A stretch of 64,000 bases of DNA, taken from assembly GCA_026182355.1 (NCBI GenBank), contig JAPFBL010000008.1, positions 2,233,501-2,297,500 on the forward strand. The letters are read 5' to 3'. This document shows positions 11,746 through 23,330 of this stretch, one piece after another (the first letter of the stretch is position 1; each line of letters starts with the position of its first letter). Made by a program: the position numbers and the translations under genes. This DNA is from Hermatobates lingyangjiaoensis (lineage: Eukaryota > Arthropoda > Insecta > Hemiptera > Hermatobatidae). The notes beneath the pieces are model-generated. The model worked only from the letters and a program-made list of their open reading frames with translations, did no database searches and had not been told where the DNA came from.

Positions 11746-13220
11746 TAACCGAATTTATATTAGTTTCCATTCGGTTTCCCATAATTACGAATAAATCGCA
11801 ACTATTAAATAATTAAGAGTCTTGTATTAGATCGTAATCTTTTCATAGAATTAATAATCCCAGATAAATTGCGAAAAAGGTAAATTATCTCAAGAAATGG
11901 ACGAACTGAATTTAGTAAGGTGATTTAGTAAGGCTTATTTAAATTAAATGTTTCACTAAATGGATGAATAAATGGAGAGAAAAGTGATTTTTCATTAAGT
12001 AGATAGTAAATGATTGTAGAGTGGTATTGTTTTGGTTAATTAATAGTCGGCTGAGATCGAATTAAAGTTAACTTTTAACTGAACCCGGAATTAATAATGG
12101 CTGATACCGGCCTAAGGGCAGGATTGGGGCCACTAAATGACAGCTATCACTCCGCTTTCGGCTTCTCGCGCCCATCAAAGGATGAATTTATTTCCAAGTT
12201 TCATTGAAGCCCTTTCAATGCCTCTACCCATTCTGATTAATTCTCCTATTGCATCAATGTCTCGTTGCCAGCTCTTTCTCCATAAAGGATTATACCAATT
12301 TCTTTTTCATAATAATCTCTCTTTAATAAAAGTTATATCAGAATGAATAAAGGATCAATTTAACAAATACTCTTTTATCGTCGCAAATGTTCAACATCTT
12401 TTTTATTCCACTGGAACAAATTCAATTTTATGATTGAAAAATTCAAATTAATTTTAATTATTTCTTCTTTTTTGAATGTTCATACATTATTAAATGTTTC
12501 TAAATATTCTATTTAATTTGATCAAAAAGTTCTTATGTACAGGGTATTATGTAACTTCTTGCTTCTGACAAGCGAAAAATGAAATGTATATTATATTTTG
12601 ATGGATTTGAAACTAAACCCCTATAAGCATTCCTATGTCCGTTCTTTCAGTTGTCTTTTCAACTAGGCTATATTTCTTCCCGATCTATTTCCAATAAATA
12701 TAGGAAGTTCCAGCTAACATGACAGCAGGCCCATTCTTTAGCTAGAGCGAACCTGGACAGCCACCCTGGGTTCCGCATTTGTGAGGGCACCGCGAGACGA
12801 CCATAATGACCTCGGACAAATGACCTGTTCACCTCTCAGGTGAATATATAAAATAATTATATAAATTCAAATGTAATTATAAAAATATTATTACATAAAA
12901 AAATATAAAAATCAAATTGAAACTTCTAAGCTCTTTGTTTCTAATACATGCACAATATAACCAATATAAGAATTTACATATATATGAAATAATTTGTGGG
13001 TGGGGCAGGTTCTGCAGAGGTTGAGTTGCTCCAGGCCCCGCAGCTTTCTAGGACGACCTAAACTCACAATAAACAAATTAGTAATTTTTCAATAAATTAA
13101 AATTAAACATTTGCCCCCAATGTTGAATAGCCCAAAGATAATCAGATTGGCAAGATATATCTAAGATGAAATTTAACCCAACTTAACAAATTAAAATGAA
13201 GGAAAATTCCTAGTTCTCTC
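11746..13220. other. Noncoding with two GC-richer islands
   Basis: At 12040-12330 a stretch with balanced composition and several TAAT/ATTA cores lacks repeats. At 12700-12840 and 13000-13060 short GC-rich islands occur. The first of these (GACCTCGGAC..., CACCTCTCAGG) may be SINE-derived. No protein frame is supported: the frame at 12137-12346 has no recognisable product. Confidence 0.4.
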
Positions 13221-13224
13221 TCTC

Positions 13225-13520
13225 TCTTAGGGACCAGGGTAGCAGAGTGGCTTCCTTTCTCATCTCTGGGCGTGTAAATGCCAAGCTGGATTCTCACTTG
13301 ACCTCGATTTGTCCACGCGGAAATTTAACAAAATCTGGTCGTATCGTACCTCGGAGAGGAGGTTAAGCCTGTTTTGACTGTGTGGGCCTCGGCCATAAAA
13401 CGAAACCAGGCCGATGCATATTAACGTGAAGCCTCTTTAGCCACCCTGAGCTGACTTGAGTCTAGAGCTCCCGAGGTGGCCATGCGGAGGTGGTCTTACG
13501 CAATTACATCACACATCAAG
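13225..13520 (+). mobile_element. tRNA-derived SINE upstream of LINE fragment
   Basis: An A box TAGCAGAGTGG at 13240-13250 follows a TC-rich stretch. The body has TATCGTACCTCGGAGAGG and TTAAGCC, resembling the ATGCCTCGAAAAGGACATTAAGCC region of the SINE at 37770-38095. The B box is weak. It ends close to the 5' break of the R1-like fragment, so the LINE may have inserted next to it or the order may be coincidental. Confidence 0.5.
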
Positions 13521-13573
13521 TCTTACTTACACGTCCATCTCAAATTAATATAGATTTGTAGGTACCACTTTTG

Positions 13574-14173
13574 ATGGTAACAAAAGGATATAGGACAGCA
13601 TCCGCCCTGGCGACTCAAGTCCTGGCTGGTCGGATGCCCATCGATATTAAGATTAAGCTAAGAGTCGAGCAGTTCCTCTACAGGCATGGTGGTCGCCCCA
13701 GATGGGTGGATATAAGTCCGGAAGAGATCGGGGACCGAGAGGAACGTTTGACTCGATGGGCATTACGGCTATGGCAGGAGAGATGGGATGGAGGGAACGT
13801 GGGTAGGTGGACCCACCGTTTCCTCCCCAATGTAGAAAGAAGATTGAAGCTGGGGGACTTCCACACAAATTACTGGTTAACCCAGATTCTCACGGGGCAT
13901 GGTGATTTTGGGGCATACCTCTACAGGTTTAAAAAAAGGGAGGAGGAACGTTGTGCATGCGGGGCCCCTTCGGAGAGTGTGGCACACATCCTGGAGGTAT
14001 GTCCCAGATATGCTAGAGCAAGATTTGATTATGAGACGAGGACGGGAGATTTTGTAGAGGCCACATACAGAACTGCCCTTACGAGCCACAGGATCGCCTT
14101 CTTGGAATATATTGACATCATAAAGGAAATGAGAAGGAGCCCAGGACCGGAAGCCTCTGGACGGCCAGCCTGA
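13574..14173 (+). pseudogene. R1-like non-LTR retrotransposon ORF2, C-terminal fragment
   Basis: A 199-codon open frame from the ATG at 13574, ending in TGA. It corresponds to the region after the reverse transcriptase of R1-clade ORF2: YRTASALATQVLAGRMPID (residues 7-25), GRWTHRFLP (78-86), LTGHGDFGAYLYRF (107-120), and a Cys-Cys-His-Cys motif CACG...H...CP (Cys128, Cys130, His139, Cys144 counting one residue before the ATG). This C-terminal knuckle is thought to help bind target or template RNA. Endonuclease and RT domains are absent, so the copy is 5'-truncated near 13560, as usual for target-primed insertions. The frame is intact, suggesting a fairly young copy. GC content is clearly higher than the surroundings. 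Confidence 0.85.
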
Positions 14174-14488
14174 AGAAGATATGTTTGATTTTGTTTAAGT
14201 TTTTTTACTATAAAGTGTTTTATTTTGAAGAAGTTCTTTTGTGTATTATGTTGAGTTTTTATCCCCCTTTTTTCTTTTGACTTTGTGATGTAGCGTCGTG
14301 GAAGCTCGCCTCCGCGTGGTCCACCTCGGGCGTATCTCGGAGGCTATGACAGCCCTATCTTCGGCTAGAGCTTGGTGCTCCCGAGATGCGGCGAAAGAGC
14401 TTTCACGTTAAAAAGGCATCAATCTGAGTTGCTATTATACGTGATATGGCCGAAAGGCTGGGTACACGTTCTAATATCAAAACAGGTA
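14174..14488 (+). mobile_element. R1-like element 3' untranslated region
   Basis: Follows the ORF stop. From 14279 it contains GTGATGTAGCGTCGTGGAAG, CTCGCCTCC..GTGGTCCACCT, GCGTATCTCGGAGG, AAAAAGGCATCA and GATATGGC, ending about CAAAACAGGT. The same blocks recur at 29541-29710, marking the element's 3' end by comparison. No poly(A) tail is evident. Confidence 0.75.
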
Positions 14489-14489
14489 C

Positions 14490-17060
14490 CAAATGATAAA
14501 CAAACCACACTTTCCACTTCAATAACAGCAGAAAAAGTAAAAGCCTAAGTCCTCTCACACAGAATTATGCTTAATTCCTCTCATATCTTCTTAATAGAAT
14601 ATTACAAATCACTCAGTAATTCAGCCCTGGCTGGCTTTACAACCGTCACTTCATCGTGAGTGTAGTCTTTATTCTTTTGCTTTTCTAGAATGGTTGAAGC
14701 GAAAATTCAAAAATATAAATCTGTGTTTTTCCTTTTTTTTATGCTTCTTTACTAAATTTAAACTATTGTTGTCCTTTTTTGAAAATTATTCACATTATTC
14801 AAGCATGGCCTATACTAGTATACGTAATTCTAATTTTTATGTCTAAATAAAGACTTTTACCTGTAAATGAATCTCTTTTTTTGTAATACATTTGCTTATC
14901 ATAAACTACATTCCATAGACTCAGATTTAACTAAACTGTATTGATGTAAGCGACTCTAATACACAAATAATGTACTAGGTGAACAAGAACTCAACCGATT
15001 TATAGGTATCATTATTAATTTTCTACTTAAGTTGTAAGAAACTTTGGAAATCGAAATGAAGTACTTTTGAACTCTTAGTCATCATGTATAAAGGAATTCA
15101 TGGAAAAATGAGTTTGAGTGTATGACTTTCTAGAATATATCATCAGTAAAAATAAATAAATAAAACTAAAGTATGTCTAGGTATGGTGTCTTAGAGAAGC
15201 TAGAAGAAAAGTGGGAAGACAAAGAATAAGATTGGAAGAATAAATTTAAATAAAAAGCGAGACTAATTCAGAGTCTCTCGAGTAAGAAAAAAATGGAAGG
15301 GGTTTGGAGAGGCCTATGCTCAGAAGTAGGCCTAGTTTCACAATTGGAAAAAATGTTCTTTTTCTTAATAAGTGTACATTTTTTTGTCAAATAAAATGGC
15401 TATTATTATTATTATTATTATTATATGTCTATGTAAGTGGTATATTTTTACAAAAGTAAGATTAGAGGTTTCTTATAAAAAAAAGAAGTTTGTACTGTAG
15501 TTGAGAATAGCGTATGGAGAATGTTCTTTGGGGAATAGAAAGGTGTGTCTGGGAGGAAGCTCTCACAAGGCTTTAGCGCCAACGCGTCGTAACCACAGAC
15601 AACAGCTCCACCAATATCTGGTTCGATTCAATTTTTCTGTTCCTGTTTATATTGTCGATTGTGTATAAAGTTTGATTCAAAGTGTCTGTTCCATTTCTCT
15701 TACAGCATATCACCAAACACCCCACCCTCAGGGTCTTCTTCTTATCTTTCTACCTTTCTTATGCAATATTATTTTCCCCCAGTAAAACTCCTCCTGATAT
15801 ATCTTTTTTTTTGCATGTTATAACTTCCTAGAATCAGCTGACCCTTATCAAAGTCTATATCAATTTCACTGAGATATAAACCTATTACTGAATACCCTGC
15901 ATTAATCGATATTCAACCGCTACAAAACAAAAACATTTTTTGAAGAATTAAACTTGATCCTTCACCAAATTTGAACCACTTTATTAAAACTAAAAACGAT
16001 TCGGTTTCAATTTGCTTTATTATTAACAAAAAAACTGATCCAGTTTTCAAGGAATTATAATTGGCAGTGTATATAAAGTTTATCTATCCGAATTTAATAA
16101 TAAATCATTTTGAAGTATTTTTTCGCATAATTATAACTTTTTCAAGCAAGTACTTATAAATTTAAAGGTAGAAGAGTTAACGTTTAGTATATTAGTAACT
16201 TTAAAAAGGGTTCTGATGTAAAGTTTCTCTCTTGTTATTGAAGTACAAATCAATATTAATATTATTGAATTCAACACTTATGTTTCCAAAAATAAAATTC
16301 TGATTATTGAATAGGACACAGGAAAAATAGCAAAGATATGGAATAATCACTAGCTATTTAATTCTTCACTGTGTCTTGTTTTACTCATGATTAAAATGAC
16401 AGAAACAAACATTAAGTCTACACATAAAAGATTTTATCCTACCGTTACGATTCCTTAACCAGATAATAAACACTTCTGATAAAAACAACTTAACCTGAAA
16501 ACAAAAGTTCCTTAGCGCGATTAATCAAAGAATTAACAGAAAAGAGGGCGGAATAACAACAAACCTCACTTCAATATTTCGACCTCATTGTCATAATACT
16601 AAGCAACAAACCATGGAGTGCGCTTTTTGCCCCAATGAGACAATTATTATTGCAAATTTTAAAAAAAAATGACTGAAAAATAGAAATAAAAATATAATAA
16701 ATAGTGATACAAGTAATACTAATAAGACAGAATAACAAAATCATAAATTAACAAATAACTAATAAAAATAAAACTAAGAACAAAAACTTTATTTTTTGTC
16801 CTTTTTTTAATTCTATTCGTTCTGAGATATACATTTGGTCATATGGGTTGCGTGGATAGTGGCTGATTTCCAGGTAAAGAGTGCTATATTTTTGCTATGA
16901 AGATTAGTTATATAAATTTGTCTTTTGTCTTCTCGCCGCTCAACTTCTTTTTCTTAGGGTGACCGTTAAAACATTAGCATAGTGAGTCCCAGTTCTGTTT
17001 TTTGTTCGTATTTCTCAAAGTTTTCAAAGTATATTTATACTACCTGATCTACCCAACGTT
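14490..17060. other. AT-rich noncoding; (ATT)n at 15403-15425
   Basis: No coding frame is supported. Contains a short (ATT)n microsatellite, a GC-richer patch at 15530-15610 and the decayed hammerhead-like motif listed at 16568-16606. Confidence 0.5.
16568..16606 (-). ncRNA. Decayed hammerhead-like motif
   Basis: The minus strand reads CTTAGTATTATGACAATGAGG then TCGAAATATTGAAG. The GAAATATT end and helix II (GACA..GGTC) resemble the ATAT group, but the CTGANGA core is lost. Confidence 0.25.
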
Positions 17061-17065
17061 ATGGT

Positions 17066-17160
17066 CGATTAGCTAGTGGTAGATTATGCCCCAGCATTTT
17101 GGGTATGGGCTTTAGTTCCCAAAAAAGCACCAAGATAAAAATCAAAATATCCTAATTACT
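17066..17160 (+). mobile_element. tRNA-like SINE head
   Basis: A-box-like TTAGCTAGTGGTAG (17069-17082) and B-box-like GGGCTTTAGTTCCC (17107-17120) are about 25 nt apart. That is close to tRNA spacing, and flanking bases are consistent with a decayed tRNA head. No SINE body is clear downstream. Confidence 0.4.
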
Positions 17161-17615
17161 TCCCCCAAAAAATGTTATATAAGACCCATATGTTTATCTG
17201 TATCAAAATGTTTCCATTTTATTTCTATTGCAGCAAGCCAATACAAACTTTGTATTTTATATATGGATGTATTTGTCGTGGATGATATACTCCAAAAAAA
17301 GGATATATATTTTTAATAATTTTTTATTTGTGCTATAAATAGAGTATAATATACCCTGCATCGTCATTATAGATACGTCATCTGCGGATGTTATATAATA
17401 AATAGTAAAATTTTGTTCTTTTCAAAAAAAAAAGAAAAATACCGTAATAAGTTAGACCAACCATTTACCATAAGTTAGACCACGTTATAAGTTAGTTACA
17501 CCAGACAAAAGTAATATAAGATCCACATGTTTCTTTGTATCTAAAAGTCTACAGTTTTATATCTATAGGAGACAGACAGACAAACTTAGTAACATATCAC
17601 GTGTTTATGTGAAAT

Positions 17616-17618
<3 letters not shown>

Positions 17619-17660
<42 letters not shown>
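17619..17660. repeat. (TA)n microsatellite
   Basis: A pure TA run of about 42 bp. It is followed within 40 bp by a hammerhead-like motif on the minus strand. Confidence 0.95.
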
Positions 17661-17663
<3 letters not shown>

Positions 17664-17704
17664 GTCAAAAGAACACATAGAAATGAAATCACTGTAACTT
17701 ACTA

Positions 17705-17745
17705 CTATGTTTCGATGGCGTCATCATCAGACGCGGTTTGTCTAT
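17705..17745 (-). ncRNA. Hammerhead-like motif next to (TA)n
   Basis: On the minus strand, CTGATGA (17725-17731) is followed by TGACGCCATC, then GAAACATAG. The core and GAAA are present, but helix II pairs only if part of the core is used (GATG/CATC) and helix III is not self-complementary. Probably a decayed member of the PLE set. Confidence 0.35.
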
Positions 17746-17904
17746 TCTCTTTAAAGAATCTTTTGATCTAATTGGTTATACATATAAATATATATATCAC
17801 CTTTGGTAGCAGAATAGAATTCTTCTTTTCTTCTTCTCCTGAAGATGACAAGGTCTCTTTGTTTTTCACTTTTATTATCTAATATATATGTATGATGTAA
17901 TAAA

Positions 17905-17907
<3 letters not shown>

Positions 17908-17936
<29 letters not shown>

Positions 17937-17940
17937 TAAT
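17908..17940. repeat. (AAT)n microsatellite
   Basis: About ten AAT units with slight irregularity at the ends. Confidence 0.9.
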
Positions 17941-18903
17941 AAGATATAATAAATAAAGTTATTCAATTATATTACTGTACAGCCGTGACAATGCAGAATG
18001 GTCATATGAATTTTACAAATGTTCTGCCGGATTAGAGAACGTTTATGAATCCAATCAAATTCATTGGATAGGGCTAAAGAAAGAATTCTAGTCAAAGGAT
18101 TGAGTTTCGAGATTTATAAAGTTGGGTTTGCTCTTGTTAGGCAAAGGTGATATTGCGTTACTCGAAGCGTCGAGAGACAAAAAAGCACTGTCTGTAGGGC
18201 CCTCGTTACTGCCACAAGGTAATTGGCTGCTGCCCTCCTCTATTACTATTCAACCTCAATAAATCACCTTACATTTAACGAGAGTCACCCTTCAGTCTCC
18301 CACAAATTAATTCTTCCCTCCCTTAGTCCTTACTTACCTTCAGTTTTCTGATGGAAAGTCATTTTCTTTCTTTACTTAACAGGAACACTCTCGATGTGCA
18401 GCTTATTTCGTTGAACAAACACTTTGAGAATAAAAAAAAAAAAGGACAGAATAATGTGAAACTCAATTGCATTTTGTAATGACGACATCAGTCTTAAAAT
18501 ACCTCATATCTAGTACATAATTAAATTTGGTTTCCTGCGCATGCTTTATAGGACCAAATCTCTAGTTACATAATCTCTTACCTACAACTACTAACCACCT
18601 CTTAATTAGTGCTCTTTTAATTAGGCTATTACAATGAACTTGATATCAACAACTCCATACTTTCTCAACTATATAGTTTATGTGGTATATTCAAAGTCAC
18701 ATCCAGACTTCCTTAAACAAGAAACGAAAATATTTTAAGAAAAGTTCAAATTCAATGTTCATTACTATTAACTTAATATTATTCATAATAAAAATAACTT
18801 TAACTTTTATACTTATTGGACAGCTTTACTTTTCAATAAATGCCCCTATGTAGAAGTTTCATTTTTATAACAATTGGTTATATATATATTATATATATTA
18901 TAT

Positions 18904-18938
<35 letters not shown>

Positions 18939-20846
18939 ACAAAGAACAATATATTCTTATCATCAATATGATTATAAAATTTGCCATTTCAAAATCTGTA
19001 GTTTTTATAACTTATCATTATGTATATAAATAAAAAAAAGCTTTTGTCTGTACATTGCTTAGAACTACTCATTTCAAGTTATCTTTACGTTTTATACATT
19101 AAAGAAACCGTATTCACCCTTGGAAAAATTTCTGGCTTTCAGCAAGCTGAAACTCGTAAGTTTACAACTTTTATTGATATTTTAGAATACCACATATCAT
19201 CTCTGAATGCTTGTAGGTGTCAAAGACTGGTACATCTACCAGTTTTTAAATATTATAATAAAACTAATGCATTACGATGATTAGCATATTAATAGTAATA
19301 TAGCAGTAGAAGTTTTTTTTTTATTAAATAACGAGCCAATAGCAAATTAGCCTAGCATGCATGTTATATATAATAAAACTCTAGTTATTCTCCTTTATTG
19401 TTTATACGACTTTTGAAGACACATCAAGAAACAAACCAACGACTCTTGTGCACTGATAACACTGTCAGCAATCAAACGTATTCACGAAAACTCCATGGTA
19501 TTTATCATTATATCAAAAACTTGATTTCTTTATCAATTGTTCGTAAAAAAAAAAAACTTTACCTTGCTATAAAGTTAAATCCATGACATTGTGCTTCGAA
19601 CAGATATTGATAAATAAACTTCACCGTTATTCAGCATGCTATCAACATTATTTCATCATTAATATCATTGCTTTTTGATTTTTACATATGTGATCTCCTT
19701 TTAATATTTTTTTTACAAACGTACGGTCATGGATGCCTACACTCTTCATAACCCTGGATGGGCATCGGTAAACATTATACTATACGAGGTTGTTAGAGGT
19801 GGTAACCTCGTACACTCTAAATCCAGTTTCTCAATCTCTTGACATAATTTCATAGACTCCAAAGTTTAAATCAAAAAATGTTTTGAAAAGTTTATTGTCA
19901 ATAAAAGGATTCAATGTGTAAATGTCATATAAATTAACACTATTCCTTCTACATTATGTATTAGAATGACTTAATATTTAGATATACCCTCAATTATACT
20001 GCCCATCACTAGTAGTAGCAAAAATAATAATTTTATATAACAGTGCTACGCTTCGAAATCGAATTCAATTAAATGATATATGCAATCATCAATAATATAA
20101 TTCTTACAAAATTATGCACTGTAGTAAGAAACTGTTTCATATGGTATTATACTGTGATATAATTAATATTAAACCACCATATATGTTACACTTAAATTTC
20201 TAATTTGTCTTAATAAATTATCGACGTGACTAAATTCTTAGCCAGCTAAAGAGCTCTCGAAACCTAACGCCAGTGGCTCAATTGTACCTGATATGTCCTC
20301 CATGTTCAGTTCAGTATTACCTAATCCTTTCATTAAAAGTTTGATTATTTAGAGATATTTATTTAAGTATAATAACGTACAGTACAAGTTATTATATTGC
20401 ACCGCGTTCTTCTTTGGAATAAAGTATTAATGAGGGTGTCACAAACTAACTGAGACAGAGAGGCAATAATTGAAACAATTATAATGAAACACTGAAATCA
20501 AGACTTCAACACCATAATCATAAATAATACCAAAGAGTTTATGATTATTATTCCACAACCTTGTAATATTGTACATCTAATAAAGTAGCAATTGCTAGAA
20601 AAAGAAATACCATACATAAAAGAACTTCTACAAAATGTAATTTATGAAATCATTCAAGAATACCAGGCTATATAATTCAAAATGAAGCAATTTACATGGT
20701 AAATTAAAGTGAATTTTCAGTCATGACAGCAAAAAATTAAAATTAGGGATGCATATAACTATGTCACTATCGGTACCATTAGTGAAACTAACCCTTTGTC
20801 ACTGCAATTATAAAAATTAAAAAATAAATTACAAAAAAGGATATGG
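17941..20846. other. Noncoding; interrupted TA array at 18879-18939
   Basis: No supported gene. A GC-richer unassigned stretch lies at 18120-18350. The interrupted TA/TATTA array at 18879-18939 has no PLE motif beside it that I can see. Open frames at 19020-19280 and 19398-19586 have no recognisable similarity. Confidence 0.45.
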
Positions 20847-20971
20847 AAGGGATGACTGTTTAATAATGAATGCCTAATTCTATATTTAGAACATATGTCA
20901 GAGCTGCAAGGATATGAAAAAGAAGAAAACTCCCTGGTTTGACTGTAAGTTTAATTTTGAGAAGTGAAGGT
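20847..20971 (+). repeat. 125-bp direct repeat, copy 1
   Basis: Runs from AAGGGATGACTG to GAGAAGTGAAGGT and is identical base for base to 21391-21515. This copy has ordinary sequence on both sides, so it is probably the donor or original locus. Confidence 0.95.
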
Positions 20972-21142
20972 TTATTTGACTTGCGTTCCTTCCACTACCA
21001 TCTCCCAGAGCGTGTGACTGATTTTGTCAGACATATGGTGTGTTCCAAAAAATATCATAAATATAATCATTAATCAAAACACTTTTAGTTATATTTAAAT
21101 TATAGGGAATAACACATACATAAAAGTCAATAGCAGAGTGTG

Positions 21143-21147
<5 letters not shown>

Positions 21148-21226
<79 letters not shown>
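21148..21226. repeat. (TA)n microsatellite, left flank of inverted PLE pair
   Basis: TA run of about 79 bp interrupted by one ACA. It directly abuts the left PLE arm through ACACAATTAAAAGAAACGG. Confidence 0.95.
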
Positions 21227-21228
<2 letters not shown>

Positions 21229-21390
21229 ATTAAAAGAAACGGTCCAGCGGACTTTTTTACAATAAAATAAAAAACGAAGGAAACACACAGAAAGACACAG
21301 ACATAACTCACATCGATATTTCGACAATCGTCGTCATCAGGAGGTGCGAAGAGCGAAGAGTCCCGCAGGAAGACAGGGCGGTACTCAAAA
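21227..21390 (-). mobile_element. PLE terminal module, left arm of palindrome
   Basis: Inverted copy of about 21516-21648. From the TA side: AATTAAAAGAAACGGTCC (hairpin GTCC-AGC-GGAC at 21243-21253), a hammerhead motif, a GAAGAGCGAAGAGTCCCGCA block and GGGCGGTACTC. The same module is seen at 36950-37105 and 61903-62165. Confidence 0.75.
21309..21346 (-). ncRNA. Hammerhead ribozyme motif, ATAT group
   Basis: Minus strand: CACCTC, CTGATGA, C, GAC-GATT-GTC, GAAA, TATC, GATGTG. The CTGANGA core and GAAA are intact, helix II is 3 bp, helix III is the self-complementary ATAT with C at the cleavage position, and helix I pairs 5 of 6. One unpaired base sits between the core and helix II. Mirror partner at 21562-21599. 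Confidence 0.65.
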
Positions 21391-21515
21391 AAGGGATGAC
21401 TGTTTAATAATGAATGCCTAATTCTATATTTAGAACATATGTCAGAGCTGCAAGGATATGAAAAAGAAGAAAACTCCCTGGTTTGACTGTAAGTTTAATT
21501 TTGAGAAGTGAAGGT
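21391..21515 (+). repeat. 125-bp direct repeat, copy 2, inside palindrome loop
   Basis: Perfect copy of 20847-20971 lying between the two inverted PLE arms. It is flanked on both sides by PLE sequence, so it was copied in during or after formation of the inverted pair. Confidence 0.95.
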
Positions 21516-21644
21516 GAAGCGGAGTACCGCCCTGTCTTCCTGCGGGACTCTTCGCTCTTCGCACCTCCTGATGACGACGATTGTCGAAATATCGATGTGA
21601 GTTATGTCTGTGTCTTTCTGTGTGTTTCCTTCGTTTTTTATTTT

Positions 21645-21648
<4 letters not shown>
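21516..21648 (+). mobile_element. PLE terminal module, right arm of palindrome
   Basis: Near-perfect inverted copy of the left arm, starting GAAGCGGAGTACCGCCC. It contains the plus-strand hammerhead and the TATGTCTGTGTCTTTCTGTG tail, then meets (TA)n directly. The terminal GGTCCAGCGGAC hairpin of the left arm is missing here. Confidence 0.75.
21562..21599 (+). ncRNA. Hammerhead ribozyme motif, ATAT group
   Basis: CACCTC (21562-21567), CTGATGA (21568-21574), helix II GAC/GTC with GATT loop, GAAA (21586-21589), TATC (21590-21593), GATGTG. All invariant core bases are present. Helix III has no loop, so folding would need a second copy pairing ATAT with ATAT, as in known minimal PLE and newt-satellite type hammerheads. 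Confidence 0.65.

Positions 21649-21694
<46 letters not shown>
21649..21694. repeat. (TA)n microsatellite
   Basis: Right flank of the inverted PLE pair and left flank of the next PLE palindrome. Confidence 0.95.
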
Positions 21695-21696
<2 letters not shown>

Positions 21697-21925
21697 GTTA
21701 AACTGAATTGCCTTAATCAAACAGACCTATCTTTTGAGCAGTTTTTCGTATTTTCTAGATAATTTCAAATCATCTTGATTCAGCTGGTGAATTATTTGAA
21801 ATTATGATTTGAAATTATCTAGAAAATACGAAAAACTTCTCAAAAGAAAGGTATATTTGATTAATGCAATTCAATTTTAACACAATTTGTATAAAAGAAG
21901 GTCTGCTCCCTAATTATACTAATAT
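21694..21925. pseudogene. PLE N-terminal fragments as inverted pair
   Basis: The left arm (21694-21773, minus) and right arm (21804-21884, plus) are inverted copies. The right arm in its best frames reads KYEKLLKRKVYLINAIQF followed, after a frame change, by CIKEGLLPNYTNI-like sequence (21884-21925). This matches the KEDLLPxYTN block at 5491 and 34546. The coding match stops exactly where (TA)n starts (21922-21938). Stops and a shift mark it as dead. Confidence 0.6.
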
Positions 21926-21939
21926 ATATATATATATAC

Positions 21940-22020
21940 AAAACTAAAGTTTATCCGGACTCGGTCAGTTCTTCAAATTCCAGTTAAACTCTCATTGCCA
22001 ACGTTTCAATCGACCACGCT
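21940..22020 (-). mobile_element. PLE-related fragment (GACTCGGTCAG family)
   Basis: Reverse complement reads GAAACGTTGGCAATGAGAG, then TTGAAGAACTGACCGAGTCC and AAACTTTAGTTTTG, the same order as 54715-54790 and the arms at 10505-10625. It starts immediately after a (TA)n run. The adjoining 22003-22035 segment has a GACC...GGTC hairpin before GAAACG, probably a decayed ACGT-group hammerhead. Confidence 0.5.
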
Positions 22021-23330
22021 ACGGTCCAGAATCTTTGATGGATCAAGTTGATATTTTACACAAAAATGGGCCCCATAGGGAAGAAGATTCCTATTGTTTG
22101 GGAAGAATTATGCATGATGGGAAAGTTTTTGACACTTTTTTTGTCAAAAACCGTTTTTTAGAAAACATTTATTTCTCCTAAACTGATAACCCTAGAGTTT
22201 TGAAATTTTTACATTATCTTTGAGGAACAAACAAAAAATATATTCAGAATTTTAAAACAACAGGAAATATTTTTTTTCAATAAAATGAAAAAATTTTGAC
22301 TTATAATTCAATCTCAAACATTGTGAGAGCGATACAAGCCATACTGTTCGACGGATCAAAATGAAACTAGTATGCCTAATAATAGAACATTATGTGGAGA
22401 ATGAGTTGAGATATTTTTTTTCAAAATTACATTCAATCAAAGGGCGTTACAGTACTATTTCTGTTTTCAGAAACTGTTTTTTTGACGCTAAACGGCTCAT
22501 TAAAAAAATATGAAAATTTGACCAAAAATGGAACAAAAGATTAGCAATTTACAAACAACAAATCATGAAGTTTCAATTACGGGAAAGAGCAATAACGCTA
22601 TAAAAGCTGTTTGTTGATCCTAGACTAAGGGATCACCTGCTATACTTGTCGAATTTTTTATATTTTTTTTACATTATTTACACTGACTTAGAAATTTTTT
22701 GATTATCCACTGAGATAAAATTGATATTTATAAAGGAACAATTTAAATTGTTTATTGACTTATATGAGATGTAAGAGGAATAATATTGTGTAGGAAAATG
22801 ATAACAGTCACTCAGAAAAAACTCGTATATATGATATTTGACAAAGGGGAAAGAAAATGATCTTATTGAATACTAAGAAGCCATAAAATTCCCAGTGTAA
22901 TAATTCTATAAAAGACCAAAAATGTAAAAGATAATTCAAAATTGAAATCTTTCGTTTAGAGATTAATAAATGTAATTATCGTACATCTTTAATTATAAAT
23001 CATCTTAAAACAACATTTTTTCTTCGATGTTTATGATGTTTTTCAGAGAAAATAAGGGTATTTTACTGTTTTAAATTTGAAAATTTTACTTTAATATTCA
23101 ATGTAGAATGATGTCAAGTAAACGATGTAAGAAATCCACTGTCTATTTGAACAATGGCCATGTTCTCTTGTAGGAGAATATTTCGTATCAAGAAATGTTC
23201 ACTTTGGTTTTTCAAAAATGTTATTACTGCTGTAGTTATACTAATGAAATTATTTGCATCAGCTGTGTGGTATACCAAAATAAGCTTATATATTGATATG
23301 ACCTTCAATCACTATCTGTACTACCTCAGG
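22015..23330 (+). repeat. Unclassified dispersed repeat, copy 2
   Basis: The most complete copy. Blocks shared with 7795-8870: GATACAAGCCATACTGTTCG, GAACATTATGTGG, AAAATTACATT, TTTTTTTGACGCTAAACGG, GGTATACC and GTTATTACTGCTGTAGTTAT. No frame is conserved between copies. The left end joins a PLE-related fragment. Confidence 0.6.

Noticed and set aside
13653..14089. Three minus-strand frames opposite the R1-like ORF
   Set aside because: Shadows of the plus-strand coding frame, without family motifs.
21027..21327. Minus-strand frames of IYIYIYIY peptide
   Set aside because: Translation of (TA)n and flanking PLE terminal sequence; not protein coding. The same applies to frames at 21483-21701, 50761-50970, 59138-59323, 62018-62248 and 62923-63231.
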